Of a stretch of 64,000 nucleotides of DNA, positions 12,340 to 23,600 are shown one piece after another. The first letter of the stretch is position 1; each line of letters opens with the position of its first letter. A program made the translations under genes and the position numbers. The stretch comes from Cristatella mucedo (lineage: Eukaryota; Bryozoa; Phylactolaemata; Cristatellidae), in NCBI GenBank assembly GCA_009760855.2, contig WPIO01000014.1, positions 7,189,043-7,253,042 of the forward strand, read 5' to 3'. Below the pieces are notes generated by a model. That model was not told the DNA's origin. It worked only from the letters and a program-made list of their open reading frames with translations, and made no database searches.

Positions 12340-12750
12340 TATGTATGTATGTATGTATCTCCACCTGTAAATCCACAAAGTCATAAAGGCTATGCAGGTG
12401 TTACGCAGGAAAGTTTTTTATAGCCCACTCGAAGCCTAAGCAGCTTTCGGTACTCATGCGGCAGCCAACAGACTTCGTCTTACGCAACAAAGAGAATGTG
12501 CGAAGCATAGCAGAGTCAGGAGAGCAGTTGAGGCAGTGTGCAGCATATAAGTAGCAGCTCAGGACCGCTGAAAAGGATTAGCCATAGTCGGCAGCAGGAG
12601 ATTAGTTGTCGTTGGGTAAGAATTGTGGAAGTGAGTTCCATAGTCAAATATACAACTATAGGATACTATAACATCAAAGAGTTTTTTTCGGTTTTCAACT
12701 GGTGTGAAAAGATTGCGTTCTAGCCACAAGGGGCACATACTAGACCTGCT
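12340..12750 (-). mobile_element. LINE-A 3'-end fragment
   Basis: The plus strand reads TATCTCCACCTGTAAATCC, then the GGTGTTACGCAGGAAAG block and the GCGGCAGCCAACAGACTTCG block. These match the 3' ends of other minus-strand LINE-A copies at about 36480, 55145 and 56560. A short TATG tandem (12341-12357) abuts the 3' end. It is severely 5'-truncated, as usual for target-primed insertions, and is inserted into copy A; copy B lacks it. Confidence 0.65.
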
Positions 12751-12802
12751 AAATTGAACGTGTCTTTTAGCTTATAAAAACGTAATGTTTGTGATTGCAC
12801 TG

Positions 12803-12844
12803 ATACAAAATATTCTGGGCAAGAGCAACCTAGTGGTGATGAAG
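12803..12844 (+). pseudogene. Copy A exon encoding GQEQPSG motif
   Basis: The conserved frame reads DTKYSGQEQPSGDE and ends G before GT, phase 1. The copy B counterpart at 18083-18124 reads the same GQEQPSG core, then TAG, and its donor position reads CA. Conversely copy A has TG where copy B has the acceptor AG. Each copy has lost a different splice or coding signal. Because the exon is phase 1 at both ends, skipping it would keep the gene in frame. Confidence 0.35.
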
Positions 12845-13639
12845 GTGGTGATGAAGCGAAATACAGGGTTCACAATAATTTCTCGTGAAATAAAGCCGAC
12901 GAAAAAATTCAGCAAACGTGTAAGCTGTGGATTCAGCAGTCGGAGAATTTACGTTCTCATAATAGAAGCATGCACCTTTACCACTGCTTGTGAACTTTTT
13001 TTTGGAAAATGTGTATGCAAGTTTCTAAGCATGATGCAAATGAATGCTGATGTTGTCATAAATCTTTGTTTGTCGAGCTACGTGAAGCTGAACTTTAGAA
13101 GCGGGCAAGTCGTCAGGCTATCACAGTTTCTATCTCTTATCCTTTAAGTTGTCCTCTTCATGACCATAACGAGAAGGAGATATTTTGAATCCAACATTCA
13201 GAGTGAAAATTGGCAGTTCGGGGTACGCTTGACTCTATTTTTTAAGGATTTCTTCTCAAGAATGGAATGAATCAGCCACGACTAGTTCAACTTCATGGTT
13301 TCTTGTTAACAAGGTTACTGTTGGCTAAATGGATTTTCCGAAAGGATCTCTCACAGTAAAATAATGACTTCCATTAGGTAGTGTGTCAATACAGAATACC
13401 AAGCCATTGAATAAAGCAAGCTAAAACATGTCCTTTAGATAGATTCACTAATGTAATCAGATTCAATTACAATTGGTTTGACCTAGATACATTTAGCTTC
13501 CTGCTCCGGTCTATTTGGGCCTTCTCCATTCCATGTAAGCAGTAAATAGAGAATTCCAGGAATAGATCTAAGATATTAAAACTAAGCTAATCAAGCCAAC
13601 TTGATAGAAGAATAATAAATACCGGGCTGATGGAACAGC

Positions 13640-13797
13640 ATCTTTTGTATTGTGACAAAACAGTACTGATAGCTATAACCCCCTCGAGCTGTGGCAATAG
13701 TGGATTGCAAACAGCAGGATTCGAACCCACGACCTCGGGTCAGAGGTCATAAAGAGCGAATGCCTTACCCGGTGTGTCATTACGGCTCATCAGTTTG
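13640..13797 (-). mobile_element. tRNA-derived SINE
   Basis: On the minus strand it starts GAGCCGTAATGACACACCGGG and carries a good RNA polymerase III B box, GGTTCGAATCC (complement of 13717-13727), with an A-box-like sequence about 50 bp earlier. A hairpin-forming GACCTC...GAGGTC segment sits between the boxes. Similar copies lie near 28310 (minus), 40060 (plus), 53640 (plus) and 63735 (plus). A true tRNA gene is unlikely because no cloverleaf closes and the copies diverge. Confidence 0.65.
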
Positions 13798-14049
13798 AAT
13801 AATACATCAATTCTTTGTTTCACCAATTACGCTAGGATATTGCTTTCCGGCATGAATAACACCCAGGACAATGTTAATGTCATAATTAAAAAAACTAGAA
13901 GCGGTAAGTTTCATGAGCAGTTGCCATGGTACCAGCGGCACAATATGTTGGACTGACTCTTGCACTTTGCTTGCACGTGTTTACTTAATCCGGAATGCGT
14001 ACCAAAGGCTTGATTCGTGTCAGTTCGTCTTCCCTTTTTTCTGCTGTAG

Positions 14050-14136
14050 ATGTTCACTTATTGGCAGAAAAAACGGCAGTTCTTCAAATGCAGGCAGAGG
14101 CATACAGTACTGCAAATGTAAAGGGATCAGATAAAG
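14050..14136 (+). pseudogene. Copy A candidate exon (VHLLAEKTAV...)
   Basis: It starts after TCTGCTGTAG and ends AAAG before GTAGG, phase 1 in and out, with an open frame of 28 codons. The copy B exon at 18946-19017 sits after the same TTTTCTGCTGTAG acceptor and ends AAAG before GT. The encoded stretch is polar and Ala/Lys-rich with no known domain; by position it belongs to the linker before the caspase domain. Confidence 0.45.
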
Positions 14137-14415
14137 GTAGGATTTTCAAGAGCTACCATCAATGCTTCAATGGCTAGTATAAAAGTTTTCAAATAAGCTA
14201 TTACGAAACAATGCATCTGGCTGAGTCGACCTCGGCATACCACGTCATTCAGCTGACGGTATTATGGCAGCACTGCCTCTCCAACGCCATAAATGGCTCG
14301 GAAGCTGTATCCCTGTTAGTGAACCGGGAGGCCTGGTTAGCATTTGCGACCCCGGCAGAGCCGGGCACCACCGACCACCGGCTAATGTATACGTAAGAGC
14401 TTGCATTTTTCGATA

Positions 14416-14416
<1 letters not shown>

Positions 14417-14507
<91 letters not shown>
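14417..14507. repeat. (TA)n microsatellite
   Basis: This is a nearly pure alternating TA tract of about 90 bp with one interruption near 14454. It lies inside the copy A intron and is absent from the aligned copy B intron. The minus-strand Tyr-Ile ORF across it is an artefact. Confidence 0.95.
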
Positions 14508-14509
<2 letters not shown>

Positions 14510-15879
14510 GACAATATTTACTGGTAAACCTTGCTGCTTAAGACTCAGATTTACAGGATCTATGCTAGAGCATTAAGCGATATCCAGAAAACGAGGTGCA
14601 TACTCAGCTGTTATTTGCTAAGTCAATCAAAAAAGTAGAATGTAGCATACAAACTACCAAGTCCTAATCCTCCGTCTTTGTATCAATGGCATATTTATAA
14701 TTACGTATGAGTTTTTCTTGATGAAGGAGTAGCAATCATTAGCATATATTTTAACAAATACCCAGTACATCAAAATTTCTAACTCTTTTATTATCCTTCG
14801 GTTTGAGAAAGGCTTTCCTTCTCTACTGAGTCAGACGAAATGTTTTTGCAATCGCATTAATGTCAAAGATAGCAGCAAAGCCAGCCTTAGAATTTAGCTT
14901 ACTATTGAAAAGAGGCCAACCTAAAATTTTGGCTTCTTAGAAAGGCATATTGTGGTGCCTTGGAATATGGATAATATACAATACTTCGTTGATCCTTCTA
15001 TACATGTTTCTTAATCTAGGCTTGTGAAAGCCATACTGAAGCTGTGTTTTCATAAAATCCGTCTTAAACAAGCTCAATTAAAATCTAAATTTTTAGTAGA
15101 TTAATTTTCATTCGAGATTTGACCCTTGGCTCTTATAGTAAGGACGGTGTGATGAGGCACTGTTTTCACCGGAGGGAAATGTTAACACATCGCCTGTATC
15201 ATGCTTTGTGAGAGCTTCACCCTCGTTACACTACTGCTTTTGGGACCATTATATAAATAATTTTAACATGTGCTGTCAATGTCATGTATTATTTTTAAAT
15301 CATTCAATACCCAAACAGTCTTTTCATCGAGTGCTTTTATCAGTTGCCTAGGAGGAGCTAAAAGTATGGAAAGTTGTAGCTCTAATAAAGGGAATGTTAA
15401 GATAAGGCGATTGACTAATGCAGTTAATTGTGCAGCCGACGAGACTTGTTAGAAGCAACATTTTTTTCTGGACCATAAGCAAGTATGGTCGGCTACCGTA
15501 CTCAGCCCCACTACCTGATCTCATGGAGCAATATATTTACCCCTGCGATAAGTAGATATAGCTTAAATAAGCTTGCATTTCATTAACGTCAGCTGAAATA
15601 ATCTTCAGAGCTTTTGGCAGGGCCTTTAAAGTGATTTTATGATAGTTATATAGGGGTATGACAACCAGCACGTTAGGAATATTGAGCTAAGCATCGTCTA
15701 AACTCATACATACAGAACCTGCTTAAAAATATCCTCTGGCTAACGCATAGCATATCTGCTGCTGATGAAGTGGTAATTTTAACTCCCTGCATTAGTAGTC
15801 ATTTCATTGCACATCACTTATTTCTGCTTCTGCTAGCAGTTTGAGACAGGATTGATTCTTTCTAGTCTACTGGAATGCA

Positions 15880-16590
15880 TCTAAGTCGGGCACTTTCAGC
15901 ATGAAAGGCATGAAATGGCTCATGAAATGGCCTGTTTATTGTTATTCCATTTTGGCTGGGCTGCCCCAGAAAGCTATTAGGCCACTGCAGCTTACTATGA
16001 ACATAGCTGCAAGGCTAGTCTACAAGTCCCAGCGGTTTGAGCACGTGTCTCCTTTGCTGAAAGAGCTAGGATGGTTGCCAGTTGAGCAACGGATACAGAG
16101 CCAAGTTCTTACGCTGACCCACAAGGCCCTCCATGGCTTGGATCCATCGTACCTAGCTGAACTGCTACATCAGTTTCAGCCGGTTTGCACCCTCGGGTCC
16201 TCCGTGGACAATAAATTAGCTGTCACATTCCTCTGCTTAAAGACCGTTGGCAAGAGAAGCTTTAGCTCTGCAGGTCTTAGACTGTGGAACTTGCTTCCAC
16301 AATTCTTATGCAACGACAGCTACTCTCCAACTGCCGACTATGGCAATCCTTTGTAGCGGTCCTGAGCTGCTACTTCTATGCTACTCACTACCTTAACTGC
16401 TCTCCTGACTCTGCTATGCTTCCCACTTTTTCTTTGTTGCGTGAGTCGAAGTCTGTTGGCTACCGAATGCGCACCAAAAGCCGCTTAGGCTGTGAGTTCA
16501 CTATACAAAAACTCTCCTGCGTAACACCCACATGGTCTTTATGACTTTGTGGAGTTACAGACGGAGATACAATACGTTACATTACATGAA
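15880..16590 (+). mobile_element. LINE-A, 5'-truncated (RT C-terminal part)
   Basis: An open frame of 151 codons (15901-16356) encodes the C-terminal part of a CR1/L2-type LINE protein, with the motifs LAGLPQKAIRPLQL, WLPVEQRIQSQVL and GLRLWNLLPQFL seen in the other LINE-A copies. The 3' end is near GGAGATACAATACG at 16560-16575. It is inserted in the copy A intron; the aligned copy B intron (about 20.3-20.47 kb) lacks it. No endonuclease or RT active site is present, so it is a dead insertion. Confidence 0.75.
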
Positions 16591-17587
16591 AAAATGCAAA
16601 GCTGGATGATACAAAGCCACACGATCGGTTGTAGAAAAACAGCTCATTTTCATAGATATGTTGTATCATTATGCAACCACGAAGCTGATACAGTAACTGA
16701 GGATACTTGATGTTTCCTTTAATCCTAGAGATCCTGGTCGCTGATGGCTGACGCCAAAATAAATAACCTACTTTCTATTTACTTCTAGGAACACACCACA
16801 CTAGCCTACCTTTATTACTATTCTAATGGCTACATGGGTAAATTTTTCATGAATGCCCTTACAAATATTTAACTTCATTTTGGTTATTGCAAACGTGCAA
16901 AATATAAAACGGCTTGAGCTTGACAGAGCTGCATTTCTCTCAGCTTAGTTTAAAGACTGCAAAGATAACAGTGAGGCTTGGTCAATGTAATCAGAATATT
17001 CTCTAATTCAATTGGAACGAAAAATAAACTATGAAGAACTCCAAAGTTTAGGGCTGCAGTATATGCTCATGCATGGTACCACTAACATAAGCATAGTGGT
17101 TAGTGCATTGTATGTATATTGTTTTATATATCAAAAAGATCTCAAGAAGCGATTTCTTAAAGAGTAGCATGGCAGTCATAGTTAACTACTCAAACTTCAA
17201 GTAAATATAGGAACTTATTATAAAGACCAGGTACGCATCTATTAGTCGTGAAAAATCAAATATTGAACCAGAAATCGAAGCAGCTTTGTTAACACGAAAC
17301 CTTTTTTCTAAAAATCTTTTGACTAATGCTAATCTTTCGGGTAAATTCTAAACCTACGTATGGGCTATTCACAGAGAGGAGTTAAAATCCTCGCGAAGAT
17401 CGCAATGCCATTTACCGAAAATTCTTAGGACCACAAAGTCATAAAACGCCTGCAAGCTCTCTGCGTGTATTTTCATCTAGAAAGTCGTCCTGCTTTCACT
17501 ACGGACCGGCTGGTCTTGTGTTACTAACATGCTTAAAAACCGAATGCTTTCATGATAACTGAATAGCTGTGAAAGCACAAAAGCTAA

Positions 17588-17636
17588 ATGGAAACCACAA
17601 GTGACTGTACCAATGCCAATATTAACCTCGATAAAG
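17588..17636 (+). CDS. Caspase exon 1 candidate
   Basis: It begins at an ATG aligned with the copy A ATG and encodes METTSDCTNANINLDK, ending in phase 1. The donor reads GC (AAAG then GCACAA) where copy A has GTCAGT. A GC-AG intron is possible; otherwise the exon is dead and the true start lies elsewhere. Confidence 0.4.
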
Positions 17637-20600
17637 GCACAACAGATATGATGCCTGAGCAAAAAATAACACGTCAGACTGAGTTGCTATGGTTGATGAC
17701 ATTAATATTCGTAAGCACGAGTCTAACCGTGCATGAACAAGCGTATTGGGGCCGCTTTTCAGGGGGTAACGTAGTTTAAGAAGGTCTCTCAAAGAAACAA
17801 CTGTATCCAGTATATAATCCTGTCAGGTGATACTTATTGTTGGTTACATGAATCTCCATTGTGGTAAACCTCTTTATATAAAGCGCCAACGTTATACTAA
17901 GAATATAAAACGATTTATGCAAATATACCACTGTATGATATTAGTACAGTCCTAATTGAATGGTATTTGGTTTTTAAATTTGCATGGAAGGGTTTCATTT
18001 TAGCGACAAGGAGCACATCTTAGACTGGCTGGACCATACGTATTGTTCAAATTATACACGTTAAACGTTTATCATTGCCAAGATGGAGAATTTTGTGGAC
18101 AAGAGCAGCCAAGTGGCTAGGAAGCAAAATATATGGTTCGTAAACATTTCACAGATAACGAAGTCGATACAAGATATTAAAAAGCGTGCAAGCTTTTGAT
18201 CCAGCAAATGTAAAAGGCGTCATATCCAGTATTAAAGTTAATAAATTTTAATGTATACCTGTTTCTGTGCATTATACCGATGAATGCTGAAGTTATCTTA
18301 AGTCCTTGGTTCCCGGGCTTATGTGAAGCTGCATTTCGGAACGCTTCGATGAGTCAGGCAGAACAAGCTACATATCTCTCATCAGTTCAGTTGTCCTCAA
18401 AACAATACTTCCATAATGAGAGCGATGCAGTCTTGATTTCAAAGTACCTAGTTACAGAAGGCCTTTCGCAGTAAGCCTTTAGTTAAATTAAGAATATCTT
18501 AAAGAGCAGGAAACGATTCAGCAACGATTACTTCTTAAATTTTTGAATGCACATTCTCACTAAAAAAGCCAAAGGTGTTAAAACAGTCTCGTCAGGAGGA
18601 TTTCTGACAAAGAACACAGCTTGTGAATCCACATACAATTCAAGGCAGAAAAAAGCCTGTAACTGGTGCAAGCAAAATCGAGTCAGTTAAGTTTGGCCTC
18701 CCCTGTGCTACGTAAGGTTTTCGCCGTGTATCCAGAGCCGCACATGATTCAAAAGCTAAATGTAAGTGATTTCGAAAATAGACTAATAGGTGAAGTCTAG
18801 CTTAAATAAGATATCGATAATTACTGCTCACAACGATCAAGCTAAGTTAGGGCGTGGATAACAGACAGAAGTATATTTCTCGTATAAAAGGGAGAGAGCG
18901 ATTGCCTGACACGTGTCAATATATTTGCCTTATTTTCTGCTGTAGGAGTTAGTCAAGGAAAAGTTGACGCTGCAGAAGCAGATACAGCACCTAAAGAAGC
19001 TTCTGGATTAGTAAAAGGTTGCTGCTTCAGAGCTACGCCTCGTACTCCTCATGCCATTATCTGTTTATTCCACATTAGGTGTTAAAACATTTAATGGCAT
19101 AATAACTGGCACACCTTGCTGCTTAAGACCCTGGCTTTCATTATCCATGCTCAAGCATACAATGCTAATGGCTAGCAAATCAGCTGTGTGCCCAGCGATG
19201 ATTTCATAATGATTAGCTAAAGGTGTCATACTAACAATTATGTCACCCCCTCTATCAGCATTGGTATACTCCCGTCTGCATTCTCTTTGGTAGAGAAGCT
19301 ATGACAATTTCCAACAGTTAAACATGTTCGGTACAGAAAATAATAGCTCCAGCTACAAGGGCTGAATATTTATTTCTTTACGCTAAAATTAGATTGCTTC
19401 ACCTGCACCAGCTTTACGCGGCGTCTGGTTGTATTGGTAAAAAGTAGAAGAGAATTAGCTGTTATCTCATCTAAAGCTGCTGGATACAGCGTTCCCTGTG
19501 CACGTCTTCGATAGTTAACTTTCACAAACAATTTACGTTTTTGCAATGTCTACTGCAAGCTATAGCAAGTTATATTCAGCCATGCTTCCCTGCTACTCTT
19601 ATGTTACTAATTTTTTTTATTGCCTCCTGATTTAGCTAGGCTTCTTGCTTTCTCTGTATCATCAGGTAAAGAATTGTAGCTTTCGCATTCGCAGCAATTG
19701 CCACTTTTTTCTGCTGTAAACTGGCCACACTAAGCATTTTGGCTTTGTGGAATGACATATTGAGACCCGTAGGCATTTGGCTTCAAATATAATGCAATAC
19801 GATTATTCTCCAGCTATTTTCTTAGCACTCTTAGCAAGCGGCCAGCCTAGCTAAACACGACACGTAAATCTTTCGTAAATAAGCTCAACTCCAATGTCAC
19901 TGATTAGGTTCATTTCTATAGCAGATCGGTCCTGGGACTTATTACATGTCCACTGGCAAGGCGATTTGTCACCAAAGGTGACTGTTAACGCAACGCCAGT
20001 ATCGTGCTTTGTCAAAGATGCACCCTTGTAACACTAATATATTTTGGAAACTTAGATAAACACTCTTTCGCGAGTGCTTTTGATTTCGTGTATAAGTGAT
20101 GCGATGTATTAGCCACAATAATATATGAGCAGATGAGGCATGGTGGCAGTCGCGCTCGTTCTGGGGCGTAAACACTGCGACCTACTGGACTGGACCCAAC
20201 TACCTGGGTGTTACAGTGCAAGCCAATCCCCATTGGGATAAAAAGATATATCATATCTAATCTTGTATTATTTTACCTTAAGCTTAAATAAAATCTAGAG
20301 CTTTTGGCATGGGCTTTAAAAAGATCGTATCCCATCAACACTTTAAAGAGATTTAGTTGTAACATATTGTTGTGGTAAGCAAATCGTAAGGCATCTAAAG
20401 CTATGCAGGCTTATATACTGTTAAGTGTGCAGAACCTGCATGGAAATTGCCTGTTGCTAACTGGTTGCATTTATCCTTCAGCTGGACCTATACCAGAAAT
20501 AGACTATGAACACGTCCTAAGGTTAGTGTTGCAGTATATTCATAGGAATGTAAGAACTCATAAACTAATAAATGAGCATTGTATGCACTCTGTTTCTTGA

Positions 20601-23600
20601 ATTGTAGACTTCCTCAAAGATACACAATGAGTACCAAAGGGAAGACGAGCATAGCCGTCATAATTACCTACACAAAATTCAAGGACGGTACAGGAAAACC
20701 AAGAAATGGTAGACGTCAAGTATAATCACCCATGTTCAAATATTCTTTATCAACGTTAGGGCTATATAGTAGCTCAGTTGGCTTTTGACTTTGGAAAAGT
20801 TGCTGACATTCCCATTTTGGCCGGTGATAGTGCAATTTTGATTTTAGGAAACGTAAAAATAGCCTAACTGCTTCTGGTGAACTCACTGTCAACCAGAAAG
20901 CTGAACCAACCTTCTCTTAGAACCAGCTATGACTTTTAGTTCGGTAAAAGCTTAAGCCTAGTGTCAGTGAAATGGACAACAATGACCCTTTACTATTCCA
21001 TAGCTGCAGTTTAAAAATCAAGTCTTCCTACTTTCAAAATAAGTTTCATTAAGAAAATTGTGACCCGTATCAGAATATCATGACCAAGCTGTTCACTCAC
21101 TGTGGAGCCCCAAGTGACAAGTGGATGTAATAATCGCAATTGGTTCTCGCTTGCTAGTAAAACTAGGCTTAAAACTATGTAGCTATATCCAACTGTCATG
21201 TAAGTCGTGGTTTGCATATTCACACATACATACAGTAGGTTTGCTTTCCATGAAGCGCATGCTGGACTTTGTGACGGTCACTGTCATGCCATTGCGGTGG
21301 CTTTACTCCCTTATACTAGATTATAAACATGTATCGGCTTTCGTATCCTGCTATAGACAGACTAGTCTGCTCTTTATCATCAGGCAATATTACCGACCCA
21401 TAAACCTTATTTTCGAGTGATAGAGCCTTCAGTAGTAACAATACAATTCTACGAATTTCTTGCGGTTACGAGCTACCATGACTCTGCCACTTTTAGCTCT
21501 CGTCTGAAGAGTCATTTGCTCCAGTTTCGGCAGCGAACTTGCCTTTCCTGTTAATGTCTGTTTAGCCCACTTACTTGCGTGTGAGTTAAAGTGCTTGCAA
21601 CTCGCCAAAAGTGTTTTTAATCTGTGGCCCGATTTTCCTAATGCTTGATATAGTATGTTGCATGATAAGTAAATTAAATACAAAGATTTATTTTATTTGA
21701 ATAGCTCCGCAAGAGAAATGCACTGATATAATGACTTTTCACATATACCAAGTAGCTCGAGCTTACAACTTTGGTCATACATTAACCTTTACTTTGTGCT
21801 CTGTTGATCGAATCAAAGTTAGGAGAGCTGGTAAAATTCTTACGCATAACTTTTGGTTTAGCTACGCTAGAGTATTTGTAGGCAGAAACCTGCAGGTCAT
21901 TGGCAGAACATGATTGATAAATAGTTGGTTTGAAGTTAAAAAAAAACAAGAAATTAGCCCACTAAATTTTAAAGACACTTGATAAAACTTTGAGGGTACA
22001 AAACTATGTAAATGAAGGTGCACACTGTGTCCCACGCTCTAGTGCTTCCTCGTGTAGGAGCAGGTTGAGGATGGCTCATCACATACTGAGCTGTTCACCT
22101 TATGCGATTCGTGCTAATGCCGAAGTGGCTATCAGCTAGATTTTCAAGTGAGGAAGTAATATGAAACTGTGGATGGAACAAGCTATTCTTCTTTGGCAAA
22201 GCAGAAGTGCCCAAACAGTTCAGCAAAGAAATGTACTGTTGAATGGCTTACAGGTGCTGAGCAAGACCAACAATACCTTGATGAACTGTTCACTGGCTTC
22301 GGTTTTTTTGATGTCATAAAGTTGGAAAATTGTACCTGCGATGAACTGGACAACGAACTGGATGATGGTTTGTCAAATCAAATAGTGGTGCATTTGCTTT
22401 AAGGTGTAACGGCTAAATTTTACTGATTGTATATAAGACAGGTTTAATGCGAAGAATTTGCCATTTCTTCGGTTTAGTTTTCAAAAAGATTACAGAGAAA
22501 ACAGACTGTCTGGTTGTCACGATCTCAAGCCACGGAGACCAAGATGGGTTCCAGACATTTAATCAGCCGATGTCGATACAGTCCCTTCTGGACCGATTCT
22601 CTGCAACCAAATGTCCATCCTTGATAGGCAAGCCTAAACTATTCTTCATTCAGGTCGGTAAAATGAAATTTTCTTACGTTTAGGCTTTAGCCCATCTGAA
22701 TTGTAATTCTTCGAAAGCAGTAACTGCATACTCTTGACGTTCATTGTAGCTCTTTTACTCTTAAGCTGAAAATGACTGCAATGATGTGCCGCACCTAGCA
22801 GTTAGCATTGTTAGTTAGTTTTTCATAGCAGTTGTTTATTATTAGCTTTCTTCAAATGAGGTGATATTTCTCGAATGATGATAGACCTAGTCAAAATGCG
22901 GCCCTAGTGTAATGACTAGTCTTCTAATTAGATACCGAGTACAAATCGTCCACGAACTAGTGCAAAAAGCCAATTGATTTTAAGAAGTGCTATTAGACAG
23001 CTATATATGAAACACTTTTCTAGGCCCTGAACATATTACAAATACAACGTGGCAGCTCATCACTAAAATGATCGGATCATAAACAAGGTATTTTCAGTAG
23101 TTCCTGTCTGTACTTGTGCATGGCTAACATCGATAAAGATGTGGCGCCTAGATGCACAGCTTGTGCAGGCTGCTTCAATGCACACACATATTCTGTCAGC
23201 AGTTTAACTAACATCAGAATTAGAACACGACTAATTATGATTACCATTTCGGCAGCTGGAGCCTGTTAGATGCGTTTTCTGTGCAGCCTAATAATAAATC
23301 GGACTTCTCTAACGTGAATTATCACTTCATTGTTCACTTCAGATTGGTCAACCAAAAATCTTCTTACTTACGATGGCTCTTGTGATTACGAATGCTGGTA
23401 GAGACTTTGAAATTTGCATTACTCTGAGATAAGCAGCCAAGCTGAAGAGGTGACTTGAAAAAAGCTGAGATTTTAAAATCATGTAATTCCTACACCGACG
23501 ACATAAATTAATTTTGAAAAGATGCACAGGACATTAGTAATCTATCTTACGATATAAATAGTCCTCGGCTACAGAAAACGGAAGACGTGCATGTTGTTAA

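Larger units (their letters stand above)
10950..17290 (+). pseudogene. Tandem duplicate of caspase N-terminal exons (copy A), decayed
   Basis: This segment aligns in order with 17.25-20.75 kb. Paired landmarks are 11306/17588 (ATGGAAACC exon), 11411-11437/17684-17710 (27-nt exon), 12803/18083 (GQEQPSG-coding exon), 14050-14136/18946-19017 (exon ending AAAG before GT), 15120-15400/19925-20090 (intron), 17011-17046/20482-20521 and 17130-17215/20608-20708. The last two are broken. The acceptor expected before 17011 reads CA rather than AG, the donor after 17046 reads TT rather than GT, and the caspase beta-1 segment (AVIVNYSNFK, about 17170-17200) runs straight into TAA. No p20 catalytic or p10 exon follows before copy B begins. 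Copy A is longer because it carries LINE-A, SINE and (TA)n insertions. It could still be transcribed, but it cannot encode a caspase catalytic domain as it stands. Confidence 0.65.

Noticed and set aside
12341-12357. Short TATG tandem as a CRISPR or satellite array
   Set aside because: It has only about four 4-bp units and sits at a LINE-A 3' end, so it is a tail-associated microsatellite.
14245-14514. Tyr-Ile repeat ORF
   Set aside because: It is an artefact of the (TA)n tract.
15901-16356. Host gene for the 151-codon ORF
   Set aside because: Its motifs recur in all LINE-A copies, and it is a 5'-truncated retrotransposon fragment.
23335-23432. Second caspase GKPKLF-like exon (GQPKIF)
   Set aside because: Only four or five residues match and there is no QACRG after it; a similarly weak match occurs near 38705.
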